Assembly: GCA_003148945.1 (NCBI GenBank)
Contig: QGGY01000014.1
Coordinates: 62,001-126,000, forward strand
Direction of reading: 5' to 3'
DNA length: 64,000 nt
Source: Murimonas intestini
GTDB lineage: Bacteria; Bacillota; Clostridia; Lachnospirales; Lachnospiraceae
Position 1 is the first letter of the stretch; the number at the start of each line of letters is the position of its first letter. The notes beneath the pieces are model-generated. The model saw only the letters and a program-made list of their open reading frames with translations. It had not been told where the DNA came from and searched no databases. Positions 17,258 through 25,267 of this stretch are shown here, in pieces. The translations under genes and the position numbers were made by a program.

Positions 17258-20200
17258 ATGAAAAAATCAGTAAAACGTCTGATGTCCTGTGTTCTGGCGA
17301 TGCTGTTTCTGGTCGGGACAGTATTTGGGAATGCAGGCACATTGACAGCAGAAGCATCGGGGGATGGTGGAGGCACAACGTACAGCGGAAGGATTGTCTA
17401 CCACCTGACTGATGGAAAAGAAGATGCAGGCACCGGCCAGGAAGGAACCCAGGAGGATACCGGAGAACCCGTTGAGGGAGGTGAGCTGTCGGAAGGCGGT
17501 GAAGGCCAGGAAATACCAACAGATGTAACTTCAGAAGAAACAGGCAAGACAATAGAGCAGGCTTACTCTTTTGTATGGGACGGAGTGGATGAAGACCTGG
17601 AAGCAGCTCTTAAGGGCTCGGAAATTTCTCTTGAGAAAGTAAAGACAGTTCTGGAAGAATCAGGAATTACGAATGAAGGTAACGTAGCAGCAGGCTGGAA
17701 GGTAAAGAAGCAAAATCCAGAAGCAGGCGAAGAAAATGTTAAGGTCATCAGGAATGCGTGGGATATCCCGGCAGAACTGTTCCGCGAAAATCAGGGGGGA
17801 ACTATTGATCTTGAACCTGCGTGGGGTAAAGAGTCGAATGTCACTTATTCTATTTCGAATGATGGAACAGAGGCATCGCATTCTATTCTCGCAATAACAG
17901 GAGAGAAGTATAAGGTCAGCGGTTTTGAAGAGATTGCAGGCGCAGCAGAATTTCAGACACCGGAAAATATAGAATTTACCGGCTGGAATACTTCCTGGGA
18001 CGGGACTGGTGAAAACTATGCAGCAGGCAGTGAAGTGACATTGAATGAAGGCGGCCTGGTACTGTATGCACAGTGGCAGGACACAGGCGCTGCCGGTACA
18101 GAGGATACCGGAACTACTGAGCCAGTCACAGAACCTCAGACAGGTGATGATGGAACAGGGAGTACGGAGCTTGGCACAGAGCCGCAGACAGAGCCAGATG
18201 GCGGAACAGGAAGTACGGAGCCTGGCACAGAGAACGGCTGGGAGCCGCAGACAGAGCCATCTAATGTAGGTAGTCCGCTGGGCAATGGACTGCCGGATTT
18301 TCATACTATAACATTTGATGGAAATGGAGCCACATATAATGTTCCAGAAGCGGTTAAAGCATTACTGGCAGAAGGCGTATATACAACTACAATCCCTGAT
18401 GTAACGCCAGAATTAGAAGGATATTCTTTTAATGGATGGCGGGATGATGAATGGAATTATTATAACCCAGGTGCTCCAGTGACTGTCAGTACAGATGTGA
18501 CTCTGTATGCAGACTGGACTAAAACATGGAAGGTTACTTTTGAAGGAAATGGTCAAACAGGAAGAAATGTACCGGAACCAATTATAGTCAGAGAAGGCGA
18601 CAGCTTAACATTAGATGAGACAATACCAGTTCCGGAGAGGGATTCCTATATATTTGAAGGCTGGAGTTATAATGATACGCTTTATAATACCTGGGATACA
18701 ATCGAGAATATCACAAGTGATATAACTTTGATGGCATCATGGAAAGCAGTTCCTGTGGAATTTAGCATAACCTTTGATGGCCAGGGAGCAACAGAAGGAG
18801 TACCGGGGAACGACAGCGTAGAGGAAGGAAATCCCTACACAATTCCATCGGATGTGCCGGAGAAAGCAGGGTATATATTCAAAGGCTGGAGCGATGGCCA
18901 GAATGTGTATGCAGCAGGCACTGACATAACAGATATAAAAGGAAACATTACATTAACAGCAGTGTGGAAAGGTTATTATAGTATAACCTTTGACGGTCAG
19001 GGAGCCACAGGAGGAGTAGTGCCTCAGGGAGCCAGTGTTGAAGAAGAAAGTTCCTACACAATTCCAGCAGAAGTGCCGGAGAAAACAGGTTATACATTCA
19101 AAGGCTGGAGCGATGGCCAGAATGTGTATGCAGCAGGCACTGACATAACAGATATAAAAGGAAACATTACGTTAACAGCAGTGTGGAAAGGTTATTATAG
19201 TATAACCTTTGACGGCCAGGGAGCCACAGGAGGAGTAGTGCCTCAGGGAGCCAGCGTTGAAGAAGGAAATTCCTACACAATTCCAACAGAAGTGCCGGAG
19301 AAGACAGGTTATACATTCAAAGGCTGGAGCGATGGCCAGAATGTGTATGCAGCAGGCACTGACATAACAGATATAAAAGGAAACATTACGTTAACAGCAG
19401 TGTGGAAAGGTTATTATAGTATAACCTTTGACGGCCAGGGAGCCACAGGAGGAGTAGTGCCTCAGGGAGCCAGCGTTGAAGAAGGAAATTCCTACACAAT
19501 TCCAACAGAAGTGCCGGAGAAGACAGGTTATACATTCAACGGCTGGAGTGATGGCCAGAATATTTACAAAGCAGGCACTGACATAACAAATATAGCTGGA
19601 AATATCACGTTTACAGCAGACTGGCAGGAAATACCGAAGACATATTACAACATAACCTTCGACGGCCAGGGAGCGACAGGCGGAGTAGTACCGCAGGCAG
19701 CCAGCGTGGAAGAAGGAAATTCCTACACAATTCCAGCAGAAGTGCCGGAGAAGACAGGTTATACATTTAAAGGTTGGAGCGATGGGCAGAACACGTATAA
19801 TGCAGGCGCTGAATTGACAAATATAGCTGGAAATATTACATTTACAGCCATTTGGGAGGCAAAGGCACCGGAGCATGTGCCAGTAGTGCCTGATCCGGCT
19901 AACAGTACAGTCAGTGGCATCAAGAGTGGTTCAGTATTTACTGTAGGCGACAAGCCATCCTTTGAGGTTAAGGGAGCAGGAATGGATAATAATGCTCCGG
20001 GCAAAGGCGATGTGAGATATGTGCCGTCTGACTGGACAGCAGGAAATAATACAGCAACATGGCAGAATGGACCATATAAGGGTACACTTGATCTTGGCAA
20101 AGGAGACTATACACTTCAGATAAACCTCAAAAAGCAGGTCTATGATGGAGCACAGTGGACAGCTGATGGTACGACAGCATCTATAAAGATCAACTTTACC

Positions 20201-20848
20201 ATAAAGGAAAAGGAGACAGAAGCTCTTCCGGAGACTAAGACTGTTTCACTTTCTTCAGGCCAGACTGTGATCAGTGCAGATGATATGAATAAGCTGATTG
20301 CAGATAATGCGAAACAGAATATTGTAATTAATAATGGTAGTGTATCATTTACGTTCCTGAAAGGAACAATGCAGGCTGTAGAAGGAGTTACGAATTATGA
20401 TTTCGGAACCTCCCTGAACAGCGGAACTAACTATGAAAAGGCAAAAAGTCTGGCTGGAAAGCAATTTGTAGAATTTATACATTTTAACCATGACGGACAG
20501 CTGCCGGGCAAAGCTATTATAAGATTCCCTCTGGATCAGGCACATGCAGGAGCTCTCTGCTATTATTATTACTACAATCCTGAAAAAGAAGGGTTTACTC
20601 TGGTACAGGAGGTGACAATAGGCAGTGACGGCTATGGACAGATAGAACAGGAACATTGTTCCGACTATGTGCTCACAGATTCGAAACTGTTGAAAACGAT
20701 CCAGGGTGTTACTCAGATCAGCAATCCTACGAATGTACCTAAAACAGGCGATAATACACAGATTATTATATGGATTGTAATACTCGCAGTAGCACTCGTA
20801 TGTATAGTGATAGTTGGAGTGATTTTTGTAAGAAAGCGTAAGAAATAG
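17258..20848 (+). CDS. Sortase-type surface protein with InlB B-repeats
   Basis: A 1196-residue secreted protein. It starts with a signal peptide (MKKSVKRLMSCVLAMLFLVG...) cut near AEA-SGD and ends with a sortase-like VPKTG motif, a hydrophobic helix and RKRKK, so it should be linked to the cell wall. After a Thr/Glu/Pro-rich stretch (about 280-345, TEPGTE-type repeats) come seven or so beta-rich repeats of the InlB B / Listeria-Bacteroides type (motifs ITFDGQGAT, GYTFKGWSDG, GNITLTAVW). Three of them are almost identical at DNA level with a 219-bp period (18971, 19190, 19409). The 3' third is a separate, repeat-free domain. Adhesion or matrix binding is inferred from the architecture. Confidence 0.9.
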   Translation: MKKSVKRLMSCVLAMLFLVGTVFGNAGTLTAEASGDGGGTTYSGRIVYHLTDGKEDAGTGQEGTQEDTGEPVEGGELSEGGEGQEIPTDVTSEETGKTIEQAYSFVWDGVDEDLEAALKGSEISLEKVKTVLEESGITNEGNVAAGWKVKKQNPEAGEENVKVIRNAWDIPAELFRENQGGTIDLEPAWGKESNVTYSISNDGTEASHSILAITGEKYKVSGFEEIAGAAEFQTPENIEFTGWNTSWDGTGENYAAGSEVTLNEGGLVLYAQWQDTGAAGTEDTGTTEPVTEPQTGDDGTGSTELGTEPQTEPDGGTGSTEPGTENGWEPQTEPSNVGSPLGNGLPDFHTITFDGNGATYNVPEAVKALLAEGVYTTTIPDVTPELEGYSFNGWRDDEWNYYNPGAPVTVSTDVTLYADWTKTWKVTFEGNGQTGRNVPEPIIVREGDSLTLDETIPVPERDSYIFEGWSYNDTLYNTWDTIENITSDITLMASWKAVPVEFSITFDGQGATEGVPGNDSVEEGNPYTIPSDVPEKAGYIFKGWSDGQNVYAAGTDITDIKGNITLTAVWKGYYSITFDGQGATGGVVPQGASVEEESSYTIPAEVPEKTGYTFKGWSDGQNVYAAGTDITDIKGNITLTAVWKGYYSITFDGQGATGGVVPQGASVEEGNSYTIPTEVPEKTGYTFKGWSDGQNVYAAGTDITDIKGNITLTAVWKGYYSITFDGQGATGGVVPQGASVEEGNSYTIPTEVPEKTGYTFNGWSDGQNIYKAGTDITNIAGNITFTADWQEIPKTYYNITFDGQGATGGVVPQAASVEEGNSYTIPAEVPEKTGYTFKGWSDGQNTYNAGAELTNIAGNITFTAIWEAKAPEHVPVVPDPANSTVSGIKSGSVFTVGDKPSFEVKGAGMDNNAPGKGDVRYVPSDWTAGNNTATWQNGPYKGTLDLGKGDYTLQINLKKQVYDGAQWTADGTTASIKINFTIKEKETEALPETKTVSLSSGQTVISADDMNKLIADNAKQNIVINNGSVSFTFLKGTMQAVEGVTNYDFGTSLNSGTNYEKAKSLAGKQFVEFIHFNHDGQLPGKAIIRFPLDQAHAGALCYYYYYNPEKEGFTLVQEVTIGSDGYGQIEQEHCSDYVLTDSKLLKTIQGVTQISNPTNVPKTGDNTQIIIWIVILAVALVCIVIVGVIFVRKRKK
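18760..19858 (+). repeat. Tandem in-frame InlB B-repeats, 219-bp period
   Basis: Units starting GGTTATTATAGTATAACC at 18971, 19190 and 19409 are nearly identical over 219 bp; more diverged units lie before and after. The repeats keep the reading frame (73 codons). Confidence 0.85.
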
Positions 20849-20856
20849 CATTACAG

Positions 20857-20889
20857 TTCAGCCATTTGCCTTTCGGCAGATGGCTGAAT
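20857..20889 (+). terminator. Possible terminator hairpin after the surface protein
   Basis: TTCAGCCAT and ATGGCTGAA pair with additional GCC/GGC pairs inside. No strong T-run follows, so activity is uncertain. Confidence 0.4.
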
Positions 20890-21032
20890 TACTGCATAGG
20901 GTGTTGAGGGCTACGGAGTGAACAGGAACCAGTAACTTTGAACATCTGCTTTGGACTAATAAAAAGACTTTCCTTTTGTAAAGAACTGTATTATAATAAA
21001 TCCGTTAATTAAATTTCTGGAGGAGAGTTAAA

Positions 21033-21416
21033 ATGAAAAGAAAAAGTATTATCAGTGTTTTGATGCTTCTGGTTATGGTATTTGCGCTTGCAGGATGTAA
21101 GAAAACGCCGGCAATCGTAGGTGCATGGACAGGAAAGACGATTGAGTCTGCAGGAATCAGCATGGACATGGAAAAATTTGCAGAACAGCTTGGAGAAGCC
21201 GGCGCTAATTTCAAAATGACAATGGATGTGAAAGAAGACAATACATTTACTGTGGATTTCAATGGTGAAACAGAGCAGGGAACATGGAAAGAAGACGGAG
21301 ATAAGTACACTCTGACAGTTGATGGTGAAGATCAGGTTGTTACTATCGAAGATAACCAGCTCGTTTTTGAGATGACAGAAGAAGATCAGACAGTTAGATT
21401 GATCTTCGCAAAATAA
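21033..21416 (+). CDS. Small lipoprotein, lipocalin-like DUF, function unknown
   Basis: 127 residues. A lipoprotein signal peptide ends in LAGC-KK (Cys about 22), so the mature protein is membrane-anchored outside the cell. The body alternates beta-like segments (GAWTGKTIES, NTFTVDFNGETEQGTWKEDGDKYTLTVDG), as seen in small Firmicutes lipoproteins of lipocalin-like fold. No specific family recognised. Strong CTGGAGGAG site, own terminator 75 bases downstream. Confidence 0.82.
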   Translation: MKRKSIISVLMLLVMVFALAGCKKTPAIVGAWTGKTIESAGISMDMEKFAEQLGEAGANFKMTMDVKEDNTFTVDFNGETEQGTWKEDGDKYTLTVDGEDQVVTIEDNQLVFEMTEEDQTVRLIFAK

Positions 21417-21491
21417 GCAGACGATTTTAAATGGATTTTTGAATATGACTGTGAAGGTACCAAACAGTTACATATAACGAAAATAAAGAGT

Positions 21492-21524
21492 GGGGACACT
21501 GCATTTTGCAGTGTCCCCGTTTTT
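21492..21524 (+). terminator. Rho-independent terminator
   Basis: A perfect stem GGGGACACTGCA/TGCAGTGTCCCC is followed by GTTTTT. Confidence 0.88.
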
Positions 21525-21551
21525 CAAATACGCTATAGAACATCGGTCAGG

Positions 21552-22847
21552 TTAAGAGTTCAGCTGTCTGATTTCTTTTTGTTTACGGCTGTCAGCTGCA
21601 TTTAGCGGAAGCCAGACGATGAAGGTAGTGCCGGATTGTGCACTGCTTTCTGCATGGATCCTGCCTTTGTGTTTCTTAACGATAGTCTGGGCGATGGAGA
21701 GGCCCAGGCCGTAGCCGCCCTCTGTGCGGGCTCTCGATTTGTCAGAGCGGTAGAAACGTTCGAACAAATGTGAGAGTTCACCGGGGGGTATGGCGTCTCC
21801 TGTATTATTAACAGACAGACATGCTTTCTCCTGAACCTGCTCTAATATCACTGTGACCTTTTTCTCCTTTCCGGCGTATTTGCAGGCATTGTCAAGAAGA
21901 ATGGCTGTCAGCTGTTTGATCTGCCCCTCGTCTCCCAGCATGGAAAGTCCGGGCGTTACAGATTCATTCAATGTCACTCCCTGCTCAAAGGCAACTGATT
22001 CGAAGGGGAGAAGACAGCTCCACACTGCATCACTCAGATTGAAGGTATTAACGGCTGCAGGGACGGTATTTGATTCTGAACGCGCCAGGAACAGCAGGTT
22101 TTCTACCAGTTTCTTCATACGGGATGCCTCAGTATGTGTATTTTCAATCCAGCGGAATTGATTTGATATCGTTTCCTCCTTGTGTGAGAGGAGGATTTTT
22201 AAATTTGCAAGTATGACAGTCAGGGGTGTCTTTAATTCATGTGACGCGTCTGCTATGAACTGATTCTGCTGGTCCCAGGCCCGTTCTACAGGCGTCAGGG
22301 CCCATTTAGCCAGGAACAGGCTGATGATAAAGAAAGCGGCCATGCTGCCTGCAAGTATAAGCAGTGATGTCAGGATCAGGCTTCTCATAGAACTGGATTC
22401 GTGGGTGGTGTCTGCGAAAGCGATTCTGGTGAAATCTGATGTATTATCTATCAGAAATCGGAGTGAAAGGCTTTTTAAATTTCCGCGCCGTTCCCCCGTT
22501 TCAAGGGCAGCGGCCACTGCCTCGCTGGCCAGGTCTTCTGTAACTGTTGACTGGTTCCCACCTGTGATCGATGCGATGGTATTGTCATCATTGAGTGTGA
22601 CTACGAAAACAGGAACAAGATTAAAGGGAGATTTTTCTCCTCTGCCTATGCGGTCCTTCCCAAATTCGAATTTAGTCTCGTTTGTTCCGAGCCTGTTGTC
22701 CTCAAGCGAATGACGGAGCGCATTCATATTGTCATTTTCATATTTCTGGTAACTGGAAAAACAGAGGACGGAGAATACAGCCATGAGAACTATAAATATA
22801 AGTGACATATTGATGATTATGAATTTTCTCCGCAGTTTTTTAATCAT
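21552..22847 (-). CDS. Sensor histidine kinase
   Basis: 431 residues, membrane-bound. TM1 spans about 10-30 and TM2 about 155-178, with an outside sensor loop between. HisKA H-box is FIADASHELKTPLTVIL; the ATPase has the N-box LLDNACKYA and G-boxes ending GGYGLGLSI. Its start overlaps the stop of the response-regulator gene by 8 bases, so the two are one operon with the regulator first. Signal unknown; the divergent VTC operon across the 336-base gap is a likely target. Confidence 0.92.
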   Translation of the reverse strand: MIKKLRRKFIIINMSLIFIVLMAVFSVLCFSSYQKYENDNMNALRHSLEDNRLGTNETKFEFGKDRIGRGEKSPFNLVPVFVVTLNDDNTIASITGGNQSTVTEDLASEAVAAALETGERRGNLKSLSLRFLIDNTSDFTRIAFADTTHESSSMRSLILTSLLILAGSMAAFFIISLFLAKWALTPVERAWDQQNQFIADASHELKTPLTVILANLKILLSHKEETISNQFRWIENTHTEASRMKKLVENLLFLARSESNTVPAAVNTFNLSDAVWSCLLPFESVAFEQGVTLNESVTPGLSMLGDEGQIKQLTAILLDNACKYAGKEKKVTVILEQVQEKACLSVNNTGDAIPPGELSHLFERFYRSDKSRARTEGGYGLGLSIAQTIVKKHKGRIHAESSAQSGTTFIVWLPLNAADSRKQKEIRQLNS

Positions 22848-23517
22848 TGCCTGCCTCCAGCCGGTATCCCATCTTCCGCACCGTACCTATGGAAGTTGAT
22901 GATCCAAGATAGAAAAATTTCTTGCGCAGGAAAGATATATATGCCTCCACATTGTTATCCTCGGCGTTAGAATCATTTCCCCATACTTTCGTGATAAGTA
23001 TTTCTTTTGAGATCAGGATTCCAGGGGAGGACATCAGGATCTTTAATATTTCAAATTCTTTGTAGCCAAGGTGGATAGATTTTGCCCCGCACCAGAGGTC
23101 ACAGGTTGACAGATTCAAAGTGAGATCGGCAAATGAGAGCTCTTCTAATACTACATCGCCCTGGCGTCTGGACAGTGCGCGTATCCTGGCCAGGAGCTCT
23201 TCGGGAACAAAGGGCTTTGTCATATAGTCATCGGCACCCTTGTCCAGCCCCATGATCTTGTCATTTACATCGTCTCTGGCGGTCAGCATGATGACGGGAG
23301 TGGCGATCTTAGCGGCGCGAAGCTCTTTTACAATATCAAATCCATTTTTTCCGGGCAGCATCACATCCAGAACGATTACGTCATAGATGCCGCTGACGGC
23401 ATAGGCCAGCCCGTCAATGCCGTTGTAGACTACATCTGCCATATATTTTGCTTCTTCCATGATCTGTCCGAGTGCATCCGCCAGGCGCACTTCGTCTTCT
23501 ACAATTAATATCCTCAT
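22840..23517 (-). CDS. OmpR/PhoB-family response regulator
   Basis: 225 residues. Receiver domain with phospho-acceptor Asp in DVIVLDVMLPGKNGFD (about 51) and Lys in ADDYMTKPF; the C-terminal winged helix follows (EFEILKILMSSPG; NNVEAYISFLRKKF). It should bind direct repeats in promoters of its targets. It is the first gene of a two-gene operon with the kinase and faces a plus-strand operon starting at 23854. Confidence 0.94.
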   Translation of the reverse strand: MRILIVEDEVRLADALGQIMEEAKYMADVVYNGIDGLAYAVSGIYDVIVLDVMLPGKNGFDIVKELRAAKIATPVIMLTARDDVNDKIMGLDKGADDYMTKPFVPEELLARIRALSRRQGDVVLEELSFADLTLNLSTCDLWCGAKSIHLGYKEFEILKILMSSPGILISKEILITKVWGNDSNAEDNNVEAYISFLRKKFFYLGSSTSIGTVRKMGYRLEAGND

Positions 23518-23715
23518 TTTTTCCCTGCTTTCTGATCAGTATCTCCGTTTTTTAATCTATGTCCTGCCATATAAGCCAGGCGTCCAGCATATCTGAATAA
23601 GTATTTTCATTTTAAATTATATAAGATAAAAGAATTATGTACAACTACTCTTCTGCACAAGTGTGACAGGAGGCTGTGGATAAATATTCTGTTAGCTTTA
23701 GTATAGTGTGGATAG

Positions 23716-23745
23716 CTGAAATTACTCTGAAAATATTTACTGAAA
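23716..23745 (+). promoter_or_regulatory. Three CTGAAA direct repeats, possible response-regulator site
   Basis: CTGAAA occurs at 23716, 23727 and 23740 (steps of 11 and 13). OmpR/PhoB regulators bind half-sites spaced by about 11 bases. The site is in the gap between the two-component genes and the VTC operon. The remaining gap (23518-23853) is AT-rich with no gene; it also holds a GC-rich hairpin near 23808. Confidence 0.35.
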
Positions 23746-23853
23746 ACTTTTAAGTGTAATTTCAGGTTATGTCTGTATGATAATGAGGAACGCCATAAAG
23801 AGGAGTACAGTCCGGCTCTGAACGGGCCGGATGGCAGCGAGGAGGATCATAAT

Positions 23854-24597
23854 ATGAGTGAACAGGAAATATTTCAAAGATATGAGAAAAAATACCTGCT
23901 GGAAGAGGGGCAGTTCCAACTGCTTAAAAAGGAGCTGGAAGGGAAGATGACTATGGATCAGTATGGAAAGCATACCATATGCAATATTTATTTTGACACT
24001 CCGGATTATCTGCTGATCAGGACATCCCTTGAAAAGCCTGTCTATAAAGAAAAACTCAGACTGAGAAGCTATGGGATACCTAAAGAGGAGGATCTTGTAT
24101 TTGTTGAGCTGAAGAAAAAATACTACGGCATCGTATATAAGAGAAGGGCAGCTATGAAGATGTCTGATGCCAGAGCATATCTGTATGAGGGAAAACGTGA
24201 AGGCAAAAAGGGACAGGTCATAAAAGAGGTGAATTATACTCTGGACAAATACGGGCTGGAGCCTAAGGTATATCTTTCTTATGACAGGATCGCAATGTTT
24301 GGGAATATGGACCCGAATCTCAGGGTTACTTTTGATTTTAATATCAGAGGCAGGAATACAGCTCTTGATCTGACGAACGGAGTTTATGGGGAAAATATAC
24401 TGGGAAATGGACAGGTATTGATGGAAGTGAAGACAGCAGGCGCCATTCCTGTATGGATGGCCAGGATTTTAGGAGAGGCTGGAATATTTACCACTTCATT
24501 TTCAAAATATGGAGAATTTTACAAGCAGGAAATAATTCAGGATGTTTTTGGGGATCAGGTACAGAAAACAGCAAAAGGAGGAAGCAATTGTGCTTAA
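23854..24597 (+). CDS. VTC-domain protein (polyphosphate polymerase-like)
   Basis: 247 residues forming the tunnel-shaped VTC/CYTH-like domain. Basic residues expected to line the tunnel are visible in YEKKYLL, KEKLRLRSYG, VELKKKYYGIVYKRR and the acidic metal-binding VLMEVKT. In yeast Vtc4 this fold makes polyphosphate from ATP; bacterial members of this operon type are not well defined. It is first of a three-gene operon: the next gene starts inside its last codons. Strong GAGGAGG site. Confidence 0.88.
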   Translation: MSEQEIFQRYEKKYLLEEGQFQLLKKELEGKMTMDQYGKHTICNIYFDTPDYLLIRTSLEKPVYKEKLRLRSYGIPKEEDLVFVELKKKYYGIVYKRRAAMKMSDARAYLYEGKREGKKGQVIKEVNYTLDKYGLEPKVYLSYDRIAMFGNMDPNLRVTFDFNIRGRNTALDLTNGVYGENILGNGQVLMEVKTAGAIPVWMARILGEAGIFTTSFSKYGEFYKQEIIQDVFGDQVQKTAKGGSNCA

Positions 24598-25267
24598 CAG
24601 TATTATATCAGGAAATACATCAACAGGGGTAACACTTACAGAATTTATATTATGCACGGGAGGTGCACTTGTCCTTGGAATTCTGATAGCAGCAGTACAT
24701 ATGTATAAAAACAGATATACCAAAAACTTTATATTGACATTGACAATGCTCCCCGTAGTGGTTGAGGCCGTTATTATGCTGGTAAATGGAAACCTGGGTA
24801 CTGGCGTGGCAGTTATGGGCGCTTTCAGCCTGGTGAGGTTCAGATCCGTGCCCGGCAATTCAAGGGAGATAGGCAGCCTGTTCCTTGCTATGGCTGTGGG
24901 ACTGGCTGCAGGCATGGGTTATCTGGGGATAGGATTTTTGCTTGTGCTGATCGTTGGGGCAGCAACAATCCTGTTTGTGACGATTCCCTTCGGGGAAGAG
25001 AGAGGCCAGGGAAAAGACCTGAAGATAACCATCCCTGAGAGTCTTGATTACTCAGGAATCTTTGACGATGTATTTGAAAAATATACAGATGGAGCTGAAC
25101 TGATCAAAGTAAAGACAGTAAATATGGGAAGCCTGTATGAGCTTCATTATCAGGTACAGCTAAAGGATCAGAAACTGGAAAAAGCTTTTCTGGATGATAT
25201 ACGCTGCCGCAATGGCAATCTGAACATTGTATGCGGGAGGATAGCATCTGAACGGGAGGAATTATAA
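24590..25267 (+). CDS. DUF4956 membrane protein
   Basis: About 225 residues from GTG 24590, which has AAAGGAGG 7 bases upstream and overlaps the VTC gene by 8 bases; the longer frame from 24542 lies inside the VTC gene. Hydrophobic segments near residues 15-35, 45-60, 70-90 and 95-130 are followed by a soluble C-terminal domain. DUF4956 proteins occur next to VTC and CotH/beta-helix genes in many Clostridia, as here; function unknown. Confidence 0.85.
   Translation: MLNSIISGNTSTGVTLTEFILCTGGALVLGILIAAVHMYKNRYTKNFILTLTMLPVVVEAVIMLVNGNLGTGVAVMGAFSLVRFRSVPGNSREIGSLFLAMAVGLAAGMGYLGIGFLLVLIVGAATILFVTIPFGEERGQGKDLKITIPESLDYSGIFDDVFEKYTDGAELIKVKTVNMGSLYELHYQVQLKDQKLEKAFLDDIRCRNGNLNIVCGRIASEREEL

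Noticed and set aside
17660-18304. Minus-strand frame of 214 codons, Cys/Leu-rich
   Set aside because: Shadow of the surface protein gene; composition is typical of the complement of an acidic Thr/Glu-rich coding region.
18760-19860. Regular repeats that could be mistaken for a CRISPR array
   Set aside because: The 219-bp units are wholly coding, in frame and without short unique spacers; they are InlB B-repeats.
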